DNA of 64,000 nucleotides from Thermaerobacter subterraneus DSM 13965 (GCF_000183545.2 NZ_JH976535.1:1923837-1987836); one strand, 5' to 3'; positions 39,782 to 49,535 are shown, counted from the first letter of the stretch. Numbers and translations: made by a program. The notes: generated from the sequence alone by a model not told the origin.

Positions 39782-39848
39782 CAACCGGGCTGCGGAGCGC
39801 TCCCGTGCCGGGGGCGCCGCGGCCTGGCCCGAAAGGAGGCGGGACTTC

Positions 39849-41414
39849 ATGTGCGGCATCGCCGGCGCCACCGCTCCCCGCGGTGAAGCGGTGGCCCGCA
39901 TGCTGGAGGCCATGGCCCACAGGGGCCCCGACGACCAGGGACTTTGGGTCGGGCAGCACACCCTGGGCCACCGCCGGCTGTCCATCATCGACCTGGCGGG
40001 CGGGCACCAGCCCCTGGCCAGCGAAGACGGCGCGATCCGGGTGGTATTCAACGGCGAGATCTACAACTACCGCGAGCTGCAGGCCGAACTCGAGAGCCGC
40101 GGCCACCGCTTCCGTACCCGCAGCGACACCGAGGTGCTGGTGCACCTCTACGAAGACGAGGGACCGGCCATGGTGCGGCGGCTCTACGGCATGTTCGCCT
40201 TCGCCCTCTCCACCCCCGACGGGCTCTTTTTGGCCCGCGACCCCCTGGGGATCAAACCCCTCTATGTGGGCAGGGACCGGGATGGGGCGCTCCTCTTCGC
40301 TTCGGAGATGGGGGCCCTGCTGCCCCACGTGGAGACCATCGACGAGTTTCCCCCCGGGCACTACTGGACGGAACGGGACGGGTTCGTCCGGTACTACGAG
40401 CTGCCCCCGGTACGGTACGACCTGGAGAGCCCCGAAGCGGCGGTGGAGGAACTCATCGCCCGGCTGCGGCAGGCGGTGCGGCGGCGCCTGGTGGCCGACG
40501 TCCCCGTGGGGGTGTTCCTCAGCGGCGGCCTGGACAGCAGCCTGATCGCCGCCCTGGTGGCGGAAGCGCGGGCGGAAACCGGAGAGCCGGTCCATTCCTT
40601 CGCCGTGGGCATGGAGGGCAGCGAGGACCTGGAGCGGGCCCGGCTGGTGGCGGCCCACCTGGGGACGTTCCACCACGAGTACGTCTTCACCCGCCAGGAA
40701 CTGCTGGCCCTGCTGCCCACCGTGATCCGGCGCCTGGAGTCCTTCGACCCTGCCCTGGTGCGCAGCGCGGTGCCCACCTACCTGGTGTCGCGACTGGCGC
40801 GCCGGTATGTCAAGGTGGTGCTCTCCGGCGAGGGAGCGGACGAGCTCTTCGGCGGCTACCAGTACCTCAAGCGGCCGGAGATCCGGGCGCGGCTGCAGGA
40901 CGAGCTGCGGGAGATCACCCTGGCGCTGCACAACACCAACCTGCAGCGGGTCGACCGCATGACCATGGCCCACGGCCTGGAAGGGCGGGTTCCCTTCCTC
41001 TCGGTGACCCTGGTCGACCTGGCCTGGCGGATCCCGCCGCGCTGGAAGATCCACGACCGCACCGGGACCGAGAAGTGGATCCTGCGGCAGGCGGCCCGCC
41101 GGTTCCTCCCCGCGGCGGTGGTCCAGCGGGAGAAGGCCAAGTTCGCCATGGGCACGGGCGTGGGCCCCACCCTGGAGCGCTTCGCCGGAGCCGCCGTCAG
41201 CGACCGGGAGCTGGCGGCGGGCCGGGAGCCGTGGCCGGGGCTGGAGCTGGGCAGCAAGGAGGAGCTGCTGTACTTCCGCTGGTTCTGCCAGGCCTTCGGC
41301 CACCGGGCCCGGATGGCGGCCCGGCTGGTGGGGCGGAGCCGCAGCCTGAACCCCCACCAGCTCTACGCCCCCGCCTGGCGCGCCCAACCCGGGACGGGGA
41401 CGGAGATGGCCTGA
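39849..41414 (+). CDS. asnB: glutamine-hydrolysing asparagine synthetase AsnB
   Basis: AsnB makes asparagine from aspartate, ATP and glutamine. The mature N-terminal nucleophile Cys2 is in MCGIAGATAPRG, with FNGEIYNYRELQAELESRG and RDPLGIKPLY in the glutaminase domain; the synthetase domain carries the PP-loop VFLSGGLDSSLIAALVA and LSGEGADELFGGY. At 521 residues it is a shorter AsnB. AAGGAGG lies 9 bp before ATG 39849. Some paralogues modify peptides instead, but isolation from biosynthetic clusters and the Asn-rich leader support true asparagine synthesis. Confidence 0.9.
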   Translation: MCGIAGATAPRGEAVARMLEAMAHRGPDDQGLWVGQHTLGHRRLSIIDLAGGHQPLASEDGAIRVVFNGEIYNYRELQAELESRGHRFRTRSDTEVLVHLYEDEGPAMVRRLYGMFAFALSTPDGLFLARDPLGIKPLYVGRDRDGALLFASEMGALLPHVETIDEFPPGHYWTERDGFVRYYELPPVRYDLESPEAAVEELIARLRQAVRRRLVADVPVGVFLSGGLDSSLIAALVAEARAETGEPVHSFAVGMEGSEDLERARLVAAHLGTFHHEYVFTRQELLALLPTVIRRLESFDPALVRSAVPTYLVSRLARRYVKVVLSGEGADELFGGYQYLKRPEIRARLQDELREITLALHNTNLQRVDRMTMAHGLEGRVPFLSVTLVDLAWRIPPRWKIHDRTGTEKWILRQAARRFLPAAVVQREKAKFAMGTGVGPTLERFAGAAVSDRELAAGREPWPGLELGSKEELLYFRWFCQAFGHRARMAARLVGRSRSLNPHQLYAPAWRAQPGTGTEMA

Positions 41415-41418
41415 CCTG

Positions 41419-41447
41419 TTGACAGGCCGGGGCAGGGGTCGCATAAT
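41419..41447 (+). promoter_or_regulatory. sigma-A promoter of the metNIQ operon
   Basis: TTGACA (41419-41424), 17-bp spacer, CATAAT (41442-41447): near-consensus, directly after the asnB stop and about 85 bp before the SAM riboswitch. Confidence 0.8.
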
Positions 41448-41533
41448 CGGCGTCGTACGGCTGAGCCGGCCGCTGTACCGCAGTACCCGCAGGACGTTCG
41501 GCGCGGGACCTTCAACAACCGAATCCGCAACAT

Positions 41534-41725
41534 CTCTTCTTATCCAGAGTGGCGGAGGGACGGGCCCGATGAAGCCACGGCAACCTCCGCGCGGCGGCGC
41601 GGCCCCGCCCGCTCCGGCCCGGCACGGCGGCCGGGCGGGTTCCCCGGGGTTCAACGCCGGCGGGTGGTGCCAACTCCCGCAGAACCGCGTCCTGGTGCCG
41701 GGACGCCGTTCTGAGAGATAAGAAG
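41534..41725 (+). promoter_or_regulatory. SAM-I (S-box) riboswitch
   Basis: The conserved S-box words occur in order: CTCTTCTTATCCAGAGTGG, GAGGGAC, GATGAAGCC, GGCAACC, GGTGCCAA, CAGAACC and GAGAGATAAGAAG, the first and last pairing as P1. P3 is enlarged by a GC-rich arm at about 41590-41640. A terminator follows at once and metNIQ lies downstream, so methionine transport should be switched off when S-adenosylmethionine is abundant. Confidence 0.95.
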
Positions 41726-41741
41726 GGATGGCACCCTTGGG

Positions 41742-41778
41742 CCATCCTTTCTGCGTCTCTCAGGAAGGATGGTTTTTT
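41742..41778 (+). terminator. riboswitch-controlled intrinsic terminator
   Basis: CCATCCTT (41742-41749) pairs with AAGGATGG (41765-41772), with an inner CTG/CAG extension, followed by TTTTTT. It forms the expression platform of the SAM-I riboswitch ahead of metN. Confidence 0.93.
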
Positions 41779-41823
41779 GTTGCCCTTCACCCGGTGCGGG
41801 GTGGGGCCACGGGGGTGAGCGCA

Positions 41824-42843
41824 GTGACGGAAGCGATGCTGGAGGTCCGCAACCTGGTCAAGGTCTACCGCGGCCGCCGCGGCGTGACCACGGCCCTGGA
41901 CGGCGCCAGCCTGGAGGTGGGCCGGGGCGAGTTCTTCGGCGTCGTCGGCGCCTCGGGGGCCGGCAAGAGCACCCTGGTCAAGTGCATCACCCTGCTGGAG
42001 CGGCCCACGGCGGGCTCCATCCGCCTGGGCGGCGTCGAGCTGACCGGGCTGCGCGGCCGGGCCCTGCGGCAGCAACGGCGGCGGATCGGCCTGGTCTTCC
42101 AGCACTTTCACCTGCTGTGGTCCCGCACCGCCGCCGGCAACGTGGCGCTGCCCCTGGAGATCGCCGGGGTGCCGCGGGAGCAGATCCGGCGCCGGGTGGC
42201 GGAGCTGCTGGACTGGGTGGGGCTGGCCGACAAGGCGGGAGCCTACCCCTCCCAGCTGAGCGGGGGCCAGAAGCAGCGGGTGGCCATCGCCCGGGCCCTG
42301 GCGACGCAACCGGAACTCCTCTTGTGTGATGAACCCACCTCCGCGCTGGATGCGGCCACCAGCCGCGCGGTGCTGGAGCTGCTGCAGCGGGTTCACCGGG
42401 AACTGGGCATCACCGTGCTGCTGATCACCCACCAGCTGGAGCTGGTGGAGGCCGCCTGCCAGCGGGTGGCCGTGATGGACGCCGGGCGAGTGGTGGAAGC
42501 CGGACCCGTGGAACAGGTCTTCCGGAACCCGCAGGCGGCGGCCACCCGGCGGCTGCTGGCCGCCGCCGGTGCCGGCGGTCCGGCCGGAGACCTACCGGCC
42601 CCAGCACTCGGGACCGGGGACGAACCCGGCCCCGAGGCGGGCCCACAGGCCGTTGCCGATCCGGCCCTGGCGGACCGGCGGGCGGCCCCGGCGGCGGCCG
42701 CGGGGGCTGCAGCCGCCCGCTGGGCGCCCCTTGCCTCGGCCTCGCCCGGCGCACCCGGGCGGAGCGGTGCCGGCGCGGCGCCGGCACCCGGGGCCGGCCC
42801 CCTTGCCCCGCAGGCGGCTCGCCCCCTGGCCGGAGGGAGGTGA
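41824..42843 (+). CDS. metN: methionine ABC transporter ATPase MetN
   Basis: MetN drives methionine import. It has Walker [21 protein letters not shown], the Q-loop [19 protein letters not shown], signature [15 protein letters not shown] and Walker [16 protein letters not shown] 41824, with GGGGTGA upstream, gives [15 protein letters not shown]; the frame further upstream crosses the terminator and is not coding. The usual C-terminal ACT-like C2 domain that senses methionine seems to be missing: after the ATPase core (about residue 245) there is only about 90 residues of Ala/Pro/Gly-rich tail. Confidence 0.93.
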   Translation: MTEAMLEVRNLVKVYRGRRGVTTALDGASLEVGRGEFFGVVGASGAGKSTLVKCITLLERPTAGSIRLGGVELTGLRGRALRQQRRRIGLVFQHFHLLWSRTAAGNVALPLEIAGVPREQIRRRVAELLDWVGLADKAGAYPSQLSGGQKQRVAIARALATQPELLLCDEPTSALDAATSRAVLELLQRVHRELGITVLLITHQLELVEAACQRVAVMDAGRVVEAGPVEQVFRNPQAAATRRLLAAAGAGGPAGDLPAPALGTGDEPGPEAGPQAVADPALADRRAAPAAAAGAAAARWAPLASASPGAPGRSGAGAAPAPGAGPLAPQAARPLAGGR

Positions 42844-42849
42844 CGGCGG

Positions 42850-43524
42850 ATGGCGGCAGAGCTTTTCAGCGCCCTGCGCGAGTTCGGACCTGACATCGTG
42901 ACGGCCACGGGCCAGACCCTGTACATGGTGGGCCTGGCGATCCTCTTCGCCACCCTGGCCGGGGTGCCCATTGGCACCCTGCTGGTGGTGATGGACCGGG
43001 GGCACATCGCCGCCTTTCCGCCCCTGCGGGCGGTGCTGGCGTTCGTCGTCAACACCGGGCGGTCGGTGCCCTTCATCATCCTGCTGATCGCCCTGGCCCC
43101 CTTCACCCGCCTGCTGGTCGGCACGTCCCTGGGGACGGCGGCGGCCGTGCCGCCCATGGCGGTCGCCGCCACCCCGCTGGTGGCGCGGGTGGTGGAGACG
43201 GCCCTGCGGGAGGTCGACCGCGGCACCGTGGATGCCGCCGTGGCCATGGGCGCCAGCCCGTGGCAGGTGGTGCGCAAGGTGCTGCTGCCCGAGGCCCTGC
43301 CCGCCGTGGTCCTGGGGATCACCATCGCCACCGTCGGGCTCATCGAGTTCTCGGCGGTGGCGGGGGCCGTGGGCGGGGGCGGGCTGGGCGACCTGGCCTT
43401 CCGCATGGGCTACCAGCGCTGGGAGGCGGGGGTCCTCTTGGTCTGCGTGGTCCTGCTGGTCGCCCTGGTGCAGGGGGTCCAGTGGGCCGGGGAGACCCTG
43501 GCCCGGCGGCTGAACCACCGCTAG
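42850..43524 (+). CDS. metI: methionine ABC transporter permease MetI
   Basis: The 224-residue permease has five to six membrane helices and the EAA-type coupling loop EVDRGTVDAAVAMGASPWQVVRKVLLPEALPAVV, with the family-typical SVPFIILLIALAPFTRLLVG and GAVGGGGLGDLA. It starts 6 bp after metN, with GGAGGGAGG upstream of ATG 42850. It partners MetN and MetQ. Confidence 0.95.
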   Translation: MAAELFSALREFGPDIVTATGQTLYMVGLAILFATLAGVPIGTLLVVMDRGHIAAFPPLRAVLAFVVNTGRSVPFIILLIALAPFTRLLVGTSLGTAAAVPPMAVAATPLVARVVETALREVDRGTVDAAVAMGASPWQVVRKVLLPEALPAVVLGITIATVGLIEFSAVAGAVGGGGLGDLAFRMGYQRWEAGVLLVCVVLLVALVQGVQWAGETLARRLNHR

Positions 43525-43632
43525 CGCCCGGCGCTCCGGGAAGGCGATTTTTGGGGGATGGCTCGCGGGGGGCGGGCCGGTTCGTCCGGGAAGGGACCCT
43601 GGTGCGATAGATCGAGAAGGAGGTCGAATGCC

Positions 43633-44559
43633 ATGGGTGTCCTCTCCCTGGTCTTCTCCGGCCGCCGGTGGACCCGCCGGGCGGCGGTGCTGGTGGCGAC
43701 CCTGCTGATCGCCGTCCTGGTCGCCGGGTGCGGTGCCGGCGGGGCCGGTTCGTCCGGTGAGCAGGGCGACAACTCGGCCGGTGGCAACGGGTCCGGATCG
43801 GGCGGCACGAGCGGTACCGTCACCCTGAAGGTGGGGGCCACGGCGGTGCCCCACGCCGAGATCCTGCGCGACGTGGCGGCCCCTGCCCTGGAGGAGCAGG
43901 GCATCAAGCTGGAAGTGATGGAGTTCAGCGACTACACCAAGCTCAACCCGGCCCTGGTCGACGGGGAACTGGACGCCAACTACTTCCAGCACATCCCCTA
44001 CCTGGACCAGTTCAATAAGGACCACGGCACGAACATCACGCCGGTGGCCAAGGTCCACATCGAGCCCATGGGGCTCTATTCGGACAAGATCACCAGCCTC
44101 GACCAGCTGCGGGACGGCGCCACGGTGGCCATTCCCAACGACCCCACCAACGGCGGCCGGGCGCTGCTCCTGCTCCAGGCGGCGGGCCTGGTCAAGCTCA
44201 AGGACGGCGCGGATTACACCGCCACGGTGCGGGACATCGTGGAGAACCCGAAGAACCTGCAGATCCGCGAGGTGGCGGCCGAGCTGATCCCGCGCACCCT
44301 GGCCGACGTGGACCTGGCGGCCATCAACACGAACTACGTCCTGGAGGCCAAGGAAGCGGGAGCGCTGAAGAACCCCGATCCCCTGTTCGTCGAGGACGCC
44401 GACTCGCCCTTCGCCAACGTGCTGGCGGTGCGGCCGGAGGACGTAAAACGGCCCGAGATCCAGGCGCTGGCGGAGATCCTGGTGGGGCCCGAGGTCAAGC
44501 AGTACATTGAAGAGCATTACCAGGGCGCCGTGGTGCCCGCCCAGGCGCTGATCCAGTAA
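43633..44559 (+). CDS. metQ: methionine-binding lipoprotein MetQ
   Basis: MetQ is the NlpA-type receptor of the methionine importer. It begins with a basic region and hydrophobic helix ending in the lipobox LVAGC, followed by a Gly/Ser-rich spacer and the conserved core VGATAVPHAEILRDVAAPAL, DYTKLNPALVDGELDANYFQ and VAIPNDPTNGGRALLLLQ. ATG 43633 has AAGGAGG 9 bp upstream; in-frame upstream sequence is not supported. It closes the metNIQ operon and is followed by a terminator. Confidence 0.95.
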   Translation: MGVLSLVFSGRRWTRRAAVLVATLLIAVLVAGCGAGGAGSSGEQGDNSAGGNGSGSGGTSGTVTLKVGATAVPHAEILRDVAAPALEEQGIKLEVMEFSDYTKLNPALVDGELDANYFQHIPYLDQFNKDHGTNITPVAKVHIEPMGLYSDKITSLDQLRDGATVAIPNDPTNGGRALLLLQAAGLVKLKDGADYTATVRDIVENPKNLQIREVAAELIPRTLADVDLAAINTNYVLEAKEAGALKNPDPLFVEDADSPFANVLAVRPEDVKRPEIQALAEILVGPEVKQYIEEHYQGAVVPAQALIQ

Positions 44560-44622
44560 GCCTGTGCAGGCGCGGGCGGCGGCGGGGGCGACGGCAGAGG
44601 CCAACCAGGGTGACGCAAGGTC

Positions 44623-44651
44623 AGCGGGGGTCGCCGGCGGCGACCCCCGCT
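44623..44651 (+). terminator. terminator of metNIQ
   Basis: AGCGGGGGTCGC (44623-44634) and its exact complement (44640-44651) form a 12-bp stem, followed by GTCTTACTT. It lies 64 bp after metQ. Confidence 0.75.
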
Positions 44652-44787
44652 GTCTTACTTCCCCTGCCTTGTTTGCACTGGCCACGGGGCCCGGCCGCCA
44701 CCGGCCTGTCACCGGACCCTGCCGGTGTCCAACGGTTCCGGCCGGCGGCAGGGCTGCCTTGTGCCCTTTGGCCGCCTTTCGCCGGCC

Positions 44788-45720
44788 TCACGCCTCCTCC
44801 CGCCGCGCGGCCTGGGTGGCCCACAGCCGCAGCACCTTCTCCACGTAGGCCCGGGTCTCGGCGAAGGGCGGCAAGCCGCCGTGGGCTTCCACCGCCTCGG
44901 GCCCCGCGTTGTAAGCCGCCAGGGCCAGCCGCCAGTCGCCGAAGCGGTCGAACTGGCGGCGCAGGTACCGGGCACCGGCCTCCAGGTTCTGCACCGGGTC
45001 GAGGGGGTCGGTCACGCCCAGCTCCCGCGCCGTGGCGGGCATGAGCTGCATCAGGCCCACGGCGCCCGCCGGCGAACGGGCGGCCGGGTTCCACCCCGAC
45101 TCGGCTTGGATCACCGCCCGCAGCAGGGCGGGGTCGAGGCCGTGGCGGCGGGCCACCGCCCCCGCCAGCGCCTCCAGCACCTGCCGGGGCCAGGACAGGC
45201 CGGCCGCAGCGCCTGCCCAGGAGAGGGACCCCGGAGGGGCGGTCCCGGACGGAGGGAGGCCGGATGCCGCAGTGCCGGGCGCGGGCGCTGCCGCGCGGGA
45301 GGCCGCGTCCGTGGGGGCCGCCGTGGCGGCCGCCTGGCCCGGGCCGATGGATGCCGCGGGCACGGACGCACCCGGCGCGGGCGCCGCCGGCGTGGACGGC
45401 GCCGTCGTGGCTGCCGACAGCGTGGACGCCAGCGCCGTGAACAGTGGCGGGATAGGGGTCAAGGCTCCGGTGCCTGCCGGCATCCCGTCCGGGGTGGAAC
45501 CGGCCAGCAGGCCCGCCATGAGCGCGGCAAAGTCGAGCCGGCCGCCGCCACCGTCGCCGCCCGGACCCCCGCCGGGGCCCGCCAGCGAGGGCGAAGACCC
45601 CGGCAGGGCCCCTGCCCCCGGCTGCCGCCCCGCCCGCAGGGCCGCCGCCCAGAGGAGCAGCTCGATCTCCCGCCAGCTCCCCCCGGCGCCCCCCGGGCCC
45701 CAGGTCCCGTGGATGGACAC
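44788..45720 (-). CDS. lytic transglycosylase (SLT domain) with a low-complexity N-terminal region
   Basis: The C-terminal 130 residues form an SLT lysozyme-like domain that cleaves peptidoglycan: [20 protein letters not shown] with the catalytic Glu, then [37 protein letters not shown] and [13 protein letters not shown]. About 170 residues of Ala/Pro/Gly/Thr-rich sequence precede it and no classical signal peptide is visible, as in some flagellar or sporulation-associated Gram-positive SLT proteins. GTG 45720 has GGGAGG 8 bp upstream. The gene follows the phosphatase gene on the same strand. Confidence 0.85.
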   Translation of the reverse strand: MSIHGTWGPGGAGGSWREIELLLWAAALRAGRQPGAGALPGSSPSLAGPGGGPGGDGGGGRLDFAALMAGLLAGSTPDGMPAGTGALTPIPPLFTALASTLSAATTAPSTPAAPAPGASVPAASIGPGQAAATAAPTDAASRAAAPAPGTAASGLPPSGTAPPGSLSWAGAAAGLSWPRQVLEALAGAVARRHGLDPALLRAVIQAESGWNPAARSPAGAVGLMQLMPATARELGVTDPLDPVQNLEAGARYLRRQFDRFGDWRLALAAYNAGPEAVEAHGGLPPFAETRAYVEKVLRLWATQAARREEA

Positions 45721-45736
45721 CTCCGCCACCTCCCGC

Positions 45737-46555
45737 CTAACCCAGGGGCTCCTGCCGGCCGACCCGCCCGGTGAAGACCGTCACCGTGTCAAAACCGTGG
45801 CGCCGGGCGTAGAGCACCAGTTCCGGGTAGGCCCAGCCCACGTGCTCGGGCTCGTGGGCATCGGAGGCCAGGGTCACCCGGACGCCCAGCCGGCGGGCCT
45901 CCTCCAGCAGGCCGGGGTCGGGGTAGAACTCGCCCACCGGCTTGCGCACCCCAGCGCTGGAGATCTCCAGGCAGATGCCCGTCTCTGCCGCCGCCCGCGC
46001 CAGGCGCCGGTGGTACTCCGCCAGTTCGTCCCGGTATGCGGGCGGAAGCTTGTAGCCGAACACCTTGATCACATCGGGGTGCCCGAAGACGTCGAAGAGC
46101 CCGCTGCGGACGGCCTGTTCGGCCAAGTCGAAGTACCGCCGGTAGGCCTCGCGCACGTCCCGGCCCGGCCAGGTGGCGGGGTCCAGATCGAAGCCCCAGT
46201 CGTCGATCCAGTGGACCGAACCGATGACGAAGTCCAGCGGGTAGGACGCCAGGAAGGCCCGGATCTCCTCCTCCCGGCCGGGGATGTAGTCCATCTCGAT
46301 GCCCGCCTTGACGGGCAGGCCCTCGGCCCGGGCGGCCTGGAGCAGGGCCACGTAGTCGGCCATGCGGAAGCCGCTGCTGTAGCGCTCCACGTACCAGGGA
46401 CGGCCCAGCAGGGGCGCCCCCTCCACGAAGTTGTAGGCATGTTCCGTGATCCCGATCTCGCCGATCCCTCGGGCCCGGGCGGTCTCCACGAACCGCAGCA
46501 GGTACTCGCGGGTCAGCCCGCCCCGCTCCAGGTGCATGTGGTAGTCGATCAGCAT
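45737..46555 (-). CDS. hisK: PHP-family histidinol-phosphatase
   Basis: This would perform the penultimate phosphatase step of histidine synthesis, the one activity absent from the his operon at 4.4-14.4 kb (its HisB lacks a phosphatase domain). PHP-type metal ligands are visible in [47 protein letters not shown] and [13 protein letters not shown]. The 272-residue length matches HisK/HisJ. ATG 46555 has GGGAGGCAGGC upstream; the longer frame overlaps the peptidase gene and is not supported. General PHP phosphoesterases are an alternative. Confidence 0.85.
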   Translation of the reverse strand: MLIDYHMHLERGGLTREYLLRFVETARARGIGEIGITEHAYNFVEGAPLLGRPWYVERYSSGFRMADYVALLQAARAEGLPVKAGIEMDYIPGREEEIRAFLASYPLDFVIGSVHWIDDWGFDLDPATWPGRDVREAYRRYFDLAEQAVRSGLFDVFGHPDVIKVFGYKLPPAYRDELAEYHRRLARAAAETGICLEISSAGVRKPVGEFYPDPGLLEEARRLGVRVTLASDAHEPEHVGWAYPELVLYARRHGFDTVTVFTGRVGRQEPLG

Positions 46556-46748
46556 GCCTGCCTCCCGCCTCCTCCCCGCCGCCTTCGCGCTGCCGGCGTC
46601 CCGGCGTCCCGGCCGGAGCGGTCGCCCGGCCTGCCGGTCAGGACCAGAAGGCCACCGCCCGGCCGGAGCGAGCAGGCCCCCGCCCCGGCCAGGCAGCGGG
46701 GCCGCCGGTCCGCTCCCCGCCCATCCCCCTTCCCGGCCGTGCCGCGTC

Positions 46749-49370
46749 TCAACGGGGGGCGGCCCGTTCCTCCGCCCGGCCTGCCGCGGGGGCCGGTTCG
46801 GGCTTGAGGTAGCGGTCGAACCAGTCCACAATCCGGTCCAGGCGGTAGACCCGGTGCCACGGCTGGCCGCCCCGGCTCAGGCCGTGGCTCTCGTCGGGGA
46901 AGCGGACGAACTCCGTGGGCACCCCCAGGACCTTGAGGGCCGTGTAGATCTGCTCCGCCTGCTCGATGGGGCAGCGCAGGTCCATCTCCGCATGCATCAC
47001 CAGCAGCGGCGTCTTGCACCGGGCGATGTGGTGGATGGGCGACATCTCCAGATACCGCAGCGGGTCCTCCCACGGCGGCAGGTCCAGGTCGAAGAGGTCA
47101 TAGAAGCCGATGTCGCTGGTGCCGAAGAAGCTGTGCTCGTTGGCCACGCAGCGCATGGTGACCCCCGCCCGGAAGCGGTCGGTGTGGGTGACGATCCAGT
47201 TGGTCATGTAGCCCCCGTAGCTTCCGCCCGCCACCCCCAGCCGCTGGCGGTCGATGAAGTCGTACCGCTCCAGCACCGCGTCGACGAAGGTCATCAGGTC
47301 CCGGTAGTCCCGGTTGCCCCAGTCGCCGCGGATGGCCGCGCAGAAGGCCTGGCCGTAACCCTGGCTGCCCCGCGGGTTGGTGTAGAACACGGCGTAGCCC
47401 CGGGCCGCCAGCAACTGGAACTCGTGGAAGAAGGCGTATCCGTACATCGCCATGGGGCCGCCGTGGATCTGGAGGATGGCCGGGTACTTCTTCCCCGGCT
47501 CGAAGCCCACGGGCCGGATCAGCCAACCGTCCAGCACGTTGCCGTCGGATTCGAAGGTGAAGTGCTCGGGTTCCACCACCTGAATCCGGGCCAGCCAGCC
47601 GTCGTTGGCCCGGGAGAGGCGCCGGCCGGTCAGGACGGGGTGCCCGTTGCGGGCCGCGCCCTGCCATGCCGCCGCTCCCGCGGCGGAGGCGCCCGGGCCG
47701 GCGGAGGTCGCGTCCCGGGCTGCCGCGGCAGGCGGGGCCGCCGCCGGTTCGTCCAGGGCAGGGAGATCGGCCACCCAGATCTCCCCGGGATCGGTGGCCG
47801 TCAGCCGCAGGTAGGCGCAGCGCCGCCCCTCCCGGTCCAGGCTGATGCCCCGCAGCACCTGGGGGCCGCCCGTCAGGGGCCGGATGGTGCCGTCGACGCC
47901 GAACCAGTAGAGCTGCACCTCCCCGCGGCGGCTCACCAGGGCGTAGAGCCCCGACCCGTCGGGAGCCCAGGCCAGGGTCGCCCCCGCCTCGCCCACCACG
48001 TCGTTGACGCTCTCGTCACCCACCGTCAGGTCGGCCTCGGCGGTCAGGCACCGCCGCTGGCTGCCGTCGGCGGCGATCAGATACAGGTGGGTGTTGCTGT
48101 AGGCCCGGTAGCGGCGGGCGTCCTGGCCGCGCACGGCGATCCAGCGCCCGTCGGGGGACGGCAGGGCTTCGTAGACGTCGATATCCGAGCTGGTCAGCTT
48201 GCGGACGCCCGCCGGCAGCGGGTCGCGGGAGAGGTCGAGGGGCAGCCGCGTGGCGGCCCCGGCTGCGGCCCCGGCGCGGGAGCCGCCGCCGGCCTCGCCC
48301 TCCGGGCCGGTCGCCGGCAGGGACACCACGTAGACGTCGGTCCAAGGCTGGCGGTCGGCGTCGGGGTGCGGGTTCGTCACCACCACCAGCTCCCGCCCCG
48401 AGGGCATCCAGGCCACGGCCCGCACGTCGTACTCACCGGCGGTGACGCGGGCCAGGGGGACCAGGGCCGCGGGGTGGGCCTCCGCACCGGGGACCGCGGC
48501 TGCGGCGGCGGCACCCTTGCCGCCCGGGCCACCGGTGCCGGCATCGCGGGCGGCTCCGTTCCCGCCATCGCCCGGCGGCTCCGAGCCACCCGGCGCCGCC
48601 AGGTGGGCGCCATCCGGTCCCAGGTCCAGGACCACCACATGGTGGCGGTGCTCGGTGAAGTAACCCACCCCGTCCAGCTTGTAGCGGAGGCGCCGCACCA
48701 CCTTCACGTCGCGGTTGAACCGCCGGTAGGGGTCGCCTTCACCGGGTTCAGGATCGCCGGACGCCTCCAGCCCCCGCTCGGGATGAACCTGCACGATGGT
48801 GGCCACGTACCGGCCGTCGGGTGACCAGACGGCCGGCCCGCTCCCTTGCTTGAAGAGGGTGAGCAGGCGGGCTTCGCCGCCACCGGATGGCAGCACGTAG
48901 AGCTGGGGCCGGGGCTTGTCCTCGCCGCCCCGGCCGGGCCGGGCAGCCGGGGTCGCCGCGCCCGCCCCCCCGCCGCTCGCGGCCGGTTCGTCCCGGCGGC
49001 GGGGGCGGGCGTCGGGCGGCAGGGGCCGGTCGGACAGGAAGGCCAGCCAGCGGCCGTCGGGCGACCAGCGCGGCGCCCGGTCGCTGCCCGGACCGGTGGT
49101 CAGCGGTGCCGGCACGCCGTCACCGGAGGCCGGGGCCGCGTACAGGTTCGACCGGTACTGGTTGCGATCGGCGTCGATCCAGCGCTCGACCCACACCACC
49201 CGGTCCCCGCCGGGCGCCAGGCGCGGGTCGCCGGCGAAGCGGAGGTCCAGCAGGTCCCGGGAGGTGACGGGACGGCGCCCGGCCTCCCTCTCCTGCCGGT
49301 CCCTCGCCACCCCCTGGGCGCGGGGGTGGTCCACCCTGAAGCCGTTGGCCGTATCGGTGCCGTTTGTCAT
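46749..49370 (-). CDS. S9-family prolyl oligopeptidase / acylaminoacyl-peptidase
   Basis: An 873-residue serine peptidase: an N-terminal beta-propeller (repeated WSPDGRW-type blades, for example APRWSPDGRWLAFLSDR and LPSPDGRWIAVRGQ) followed by an alpha/beta-hydrolase domain with the nucleophile in GGSYGGYMTNWI, an Asp in HAEMDLRCPIEQ and the His in DESHGLSRGG. Several Gly/Ala/Pro-rich insertions lie between blades, making it about 200 residues longer than close relatives. No signal peptide is present, so it is probably cytoplasmic and trims short peptides. ATG 49370 has GAGGTGA upstream. Confidence 0.92.
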   Translation of the reverse strand: MTNGTDTANGFRVDHPRAQGVARDRQEREAGRRPVTSRDLLDLRFAGDPRLAPGGDRVVWVERWIDADRNQYRSNLYAAPASGDGVPAPLTTGPGSDRAPRWSPDGRWLAFLSDRPLPPDARPRRRDEPAASGGGAGAATPAARPGRGGEDKPRPQLYVLPSGGGEARLLTLFKQGSGPAVWSPDGRYVATIVQVHPERGLEASGDPEPGEGDPYRRFNRDVKVVRRLRYKLDGVGYFTEHRHHVVVLDLGPDGAHLAAPGGSEPPGDGGNGAARDAGTGGPGGKGAAAAAAVPGAEAHPAALVPLARVTAGEYDVRAVAWMPSGRELVVVTNPHPDADRQPWTDVYVVSLPATGPEGEAGGGSRAGAAAGAATRLPLDLSRDPLPAGVRKLTSSDIDVYEALPSPDGRWIAVRGQDARRYRAYSNTHLYLIAADGSQRRCLTAEADLTVGDESVNDVVGEAGATLAWAPDGSGLYALVSRRGEVQLYWFGVDGTIRPLTGGPQVLRGISLDREGRRCAYLRLTATDPGEIWVADLPALDEPAAAPPAAAARDATSAGPGASAAGAAAWQGAARNGHPVLTGRRLSRANDGWLARIQVVEPEHFTFESDGNVLDGWLIRPVGFEPGKKYPAILQIHGGPMAMYGYAFFHEFQLLAARGYAVFYTNPRGSQGYGQAFCAAIRGDWGNRDYRDLMTFVDAVLERYDFIDRQRLGVAGGSYGGYMTNWIVTHTDRFRAGVTMRCVANEHSFFGTSDIGFYDLFDLDLPPWEDPLRYLEMSPIHHIARCKTPLLVMHAEMDLRCPIEQAEQIYTALKVLGVPTEFVRFPDESHGLSRGGQPWHRVYRLDRIVDWFDRYLKPEPAPAAGRAEERAAPR

Positions 49371-49535
49371 GGTGTCACCTCGGCGGTCAGGCGTTGCCGT
49401 GGGGTGCCAGGGCCGTCGAGCGCCGCAGGCCGGGGGCATCCCACGTCACGGGGCGTCCTGTCGCGGGACGGCCCCATCGGGGAGGTTTCGCGTCCCCATC
49501 CCGGAACCCTTTGACCACCGGCGGCAAAAGGGCCG

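Noticed and set aside
39600..39790. T-box riboswitch ahead of asnB, suggested by GGGTGGAACC
   Set aside because: The promoter at 39674 leaves a leader too short for Stem I with a specifier loop, and no antiterminator partner was seen; kept only as a leader-peptide-style attenuator hypothesis.
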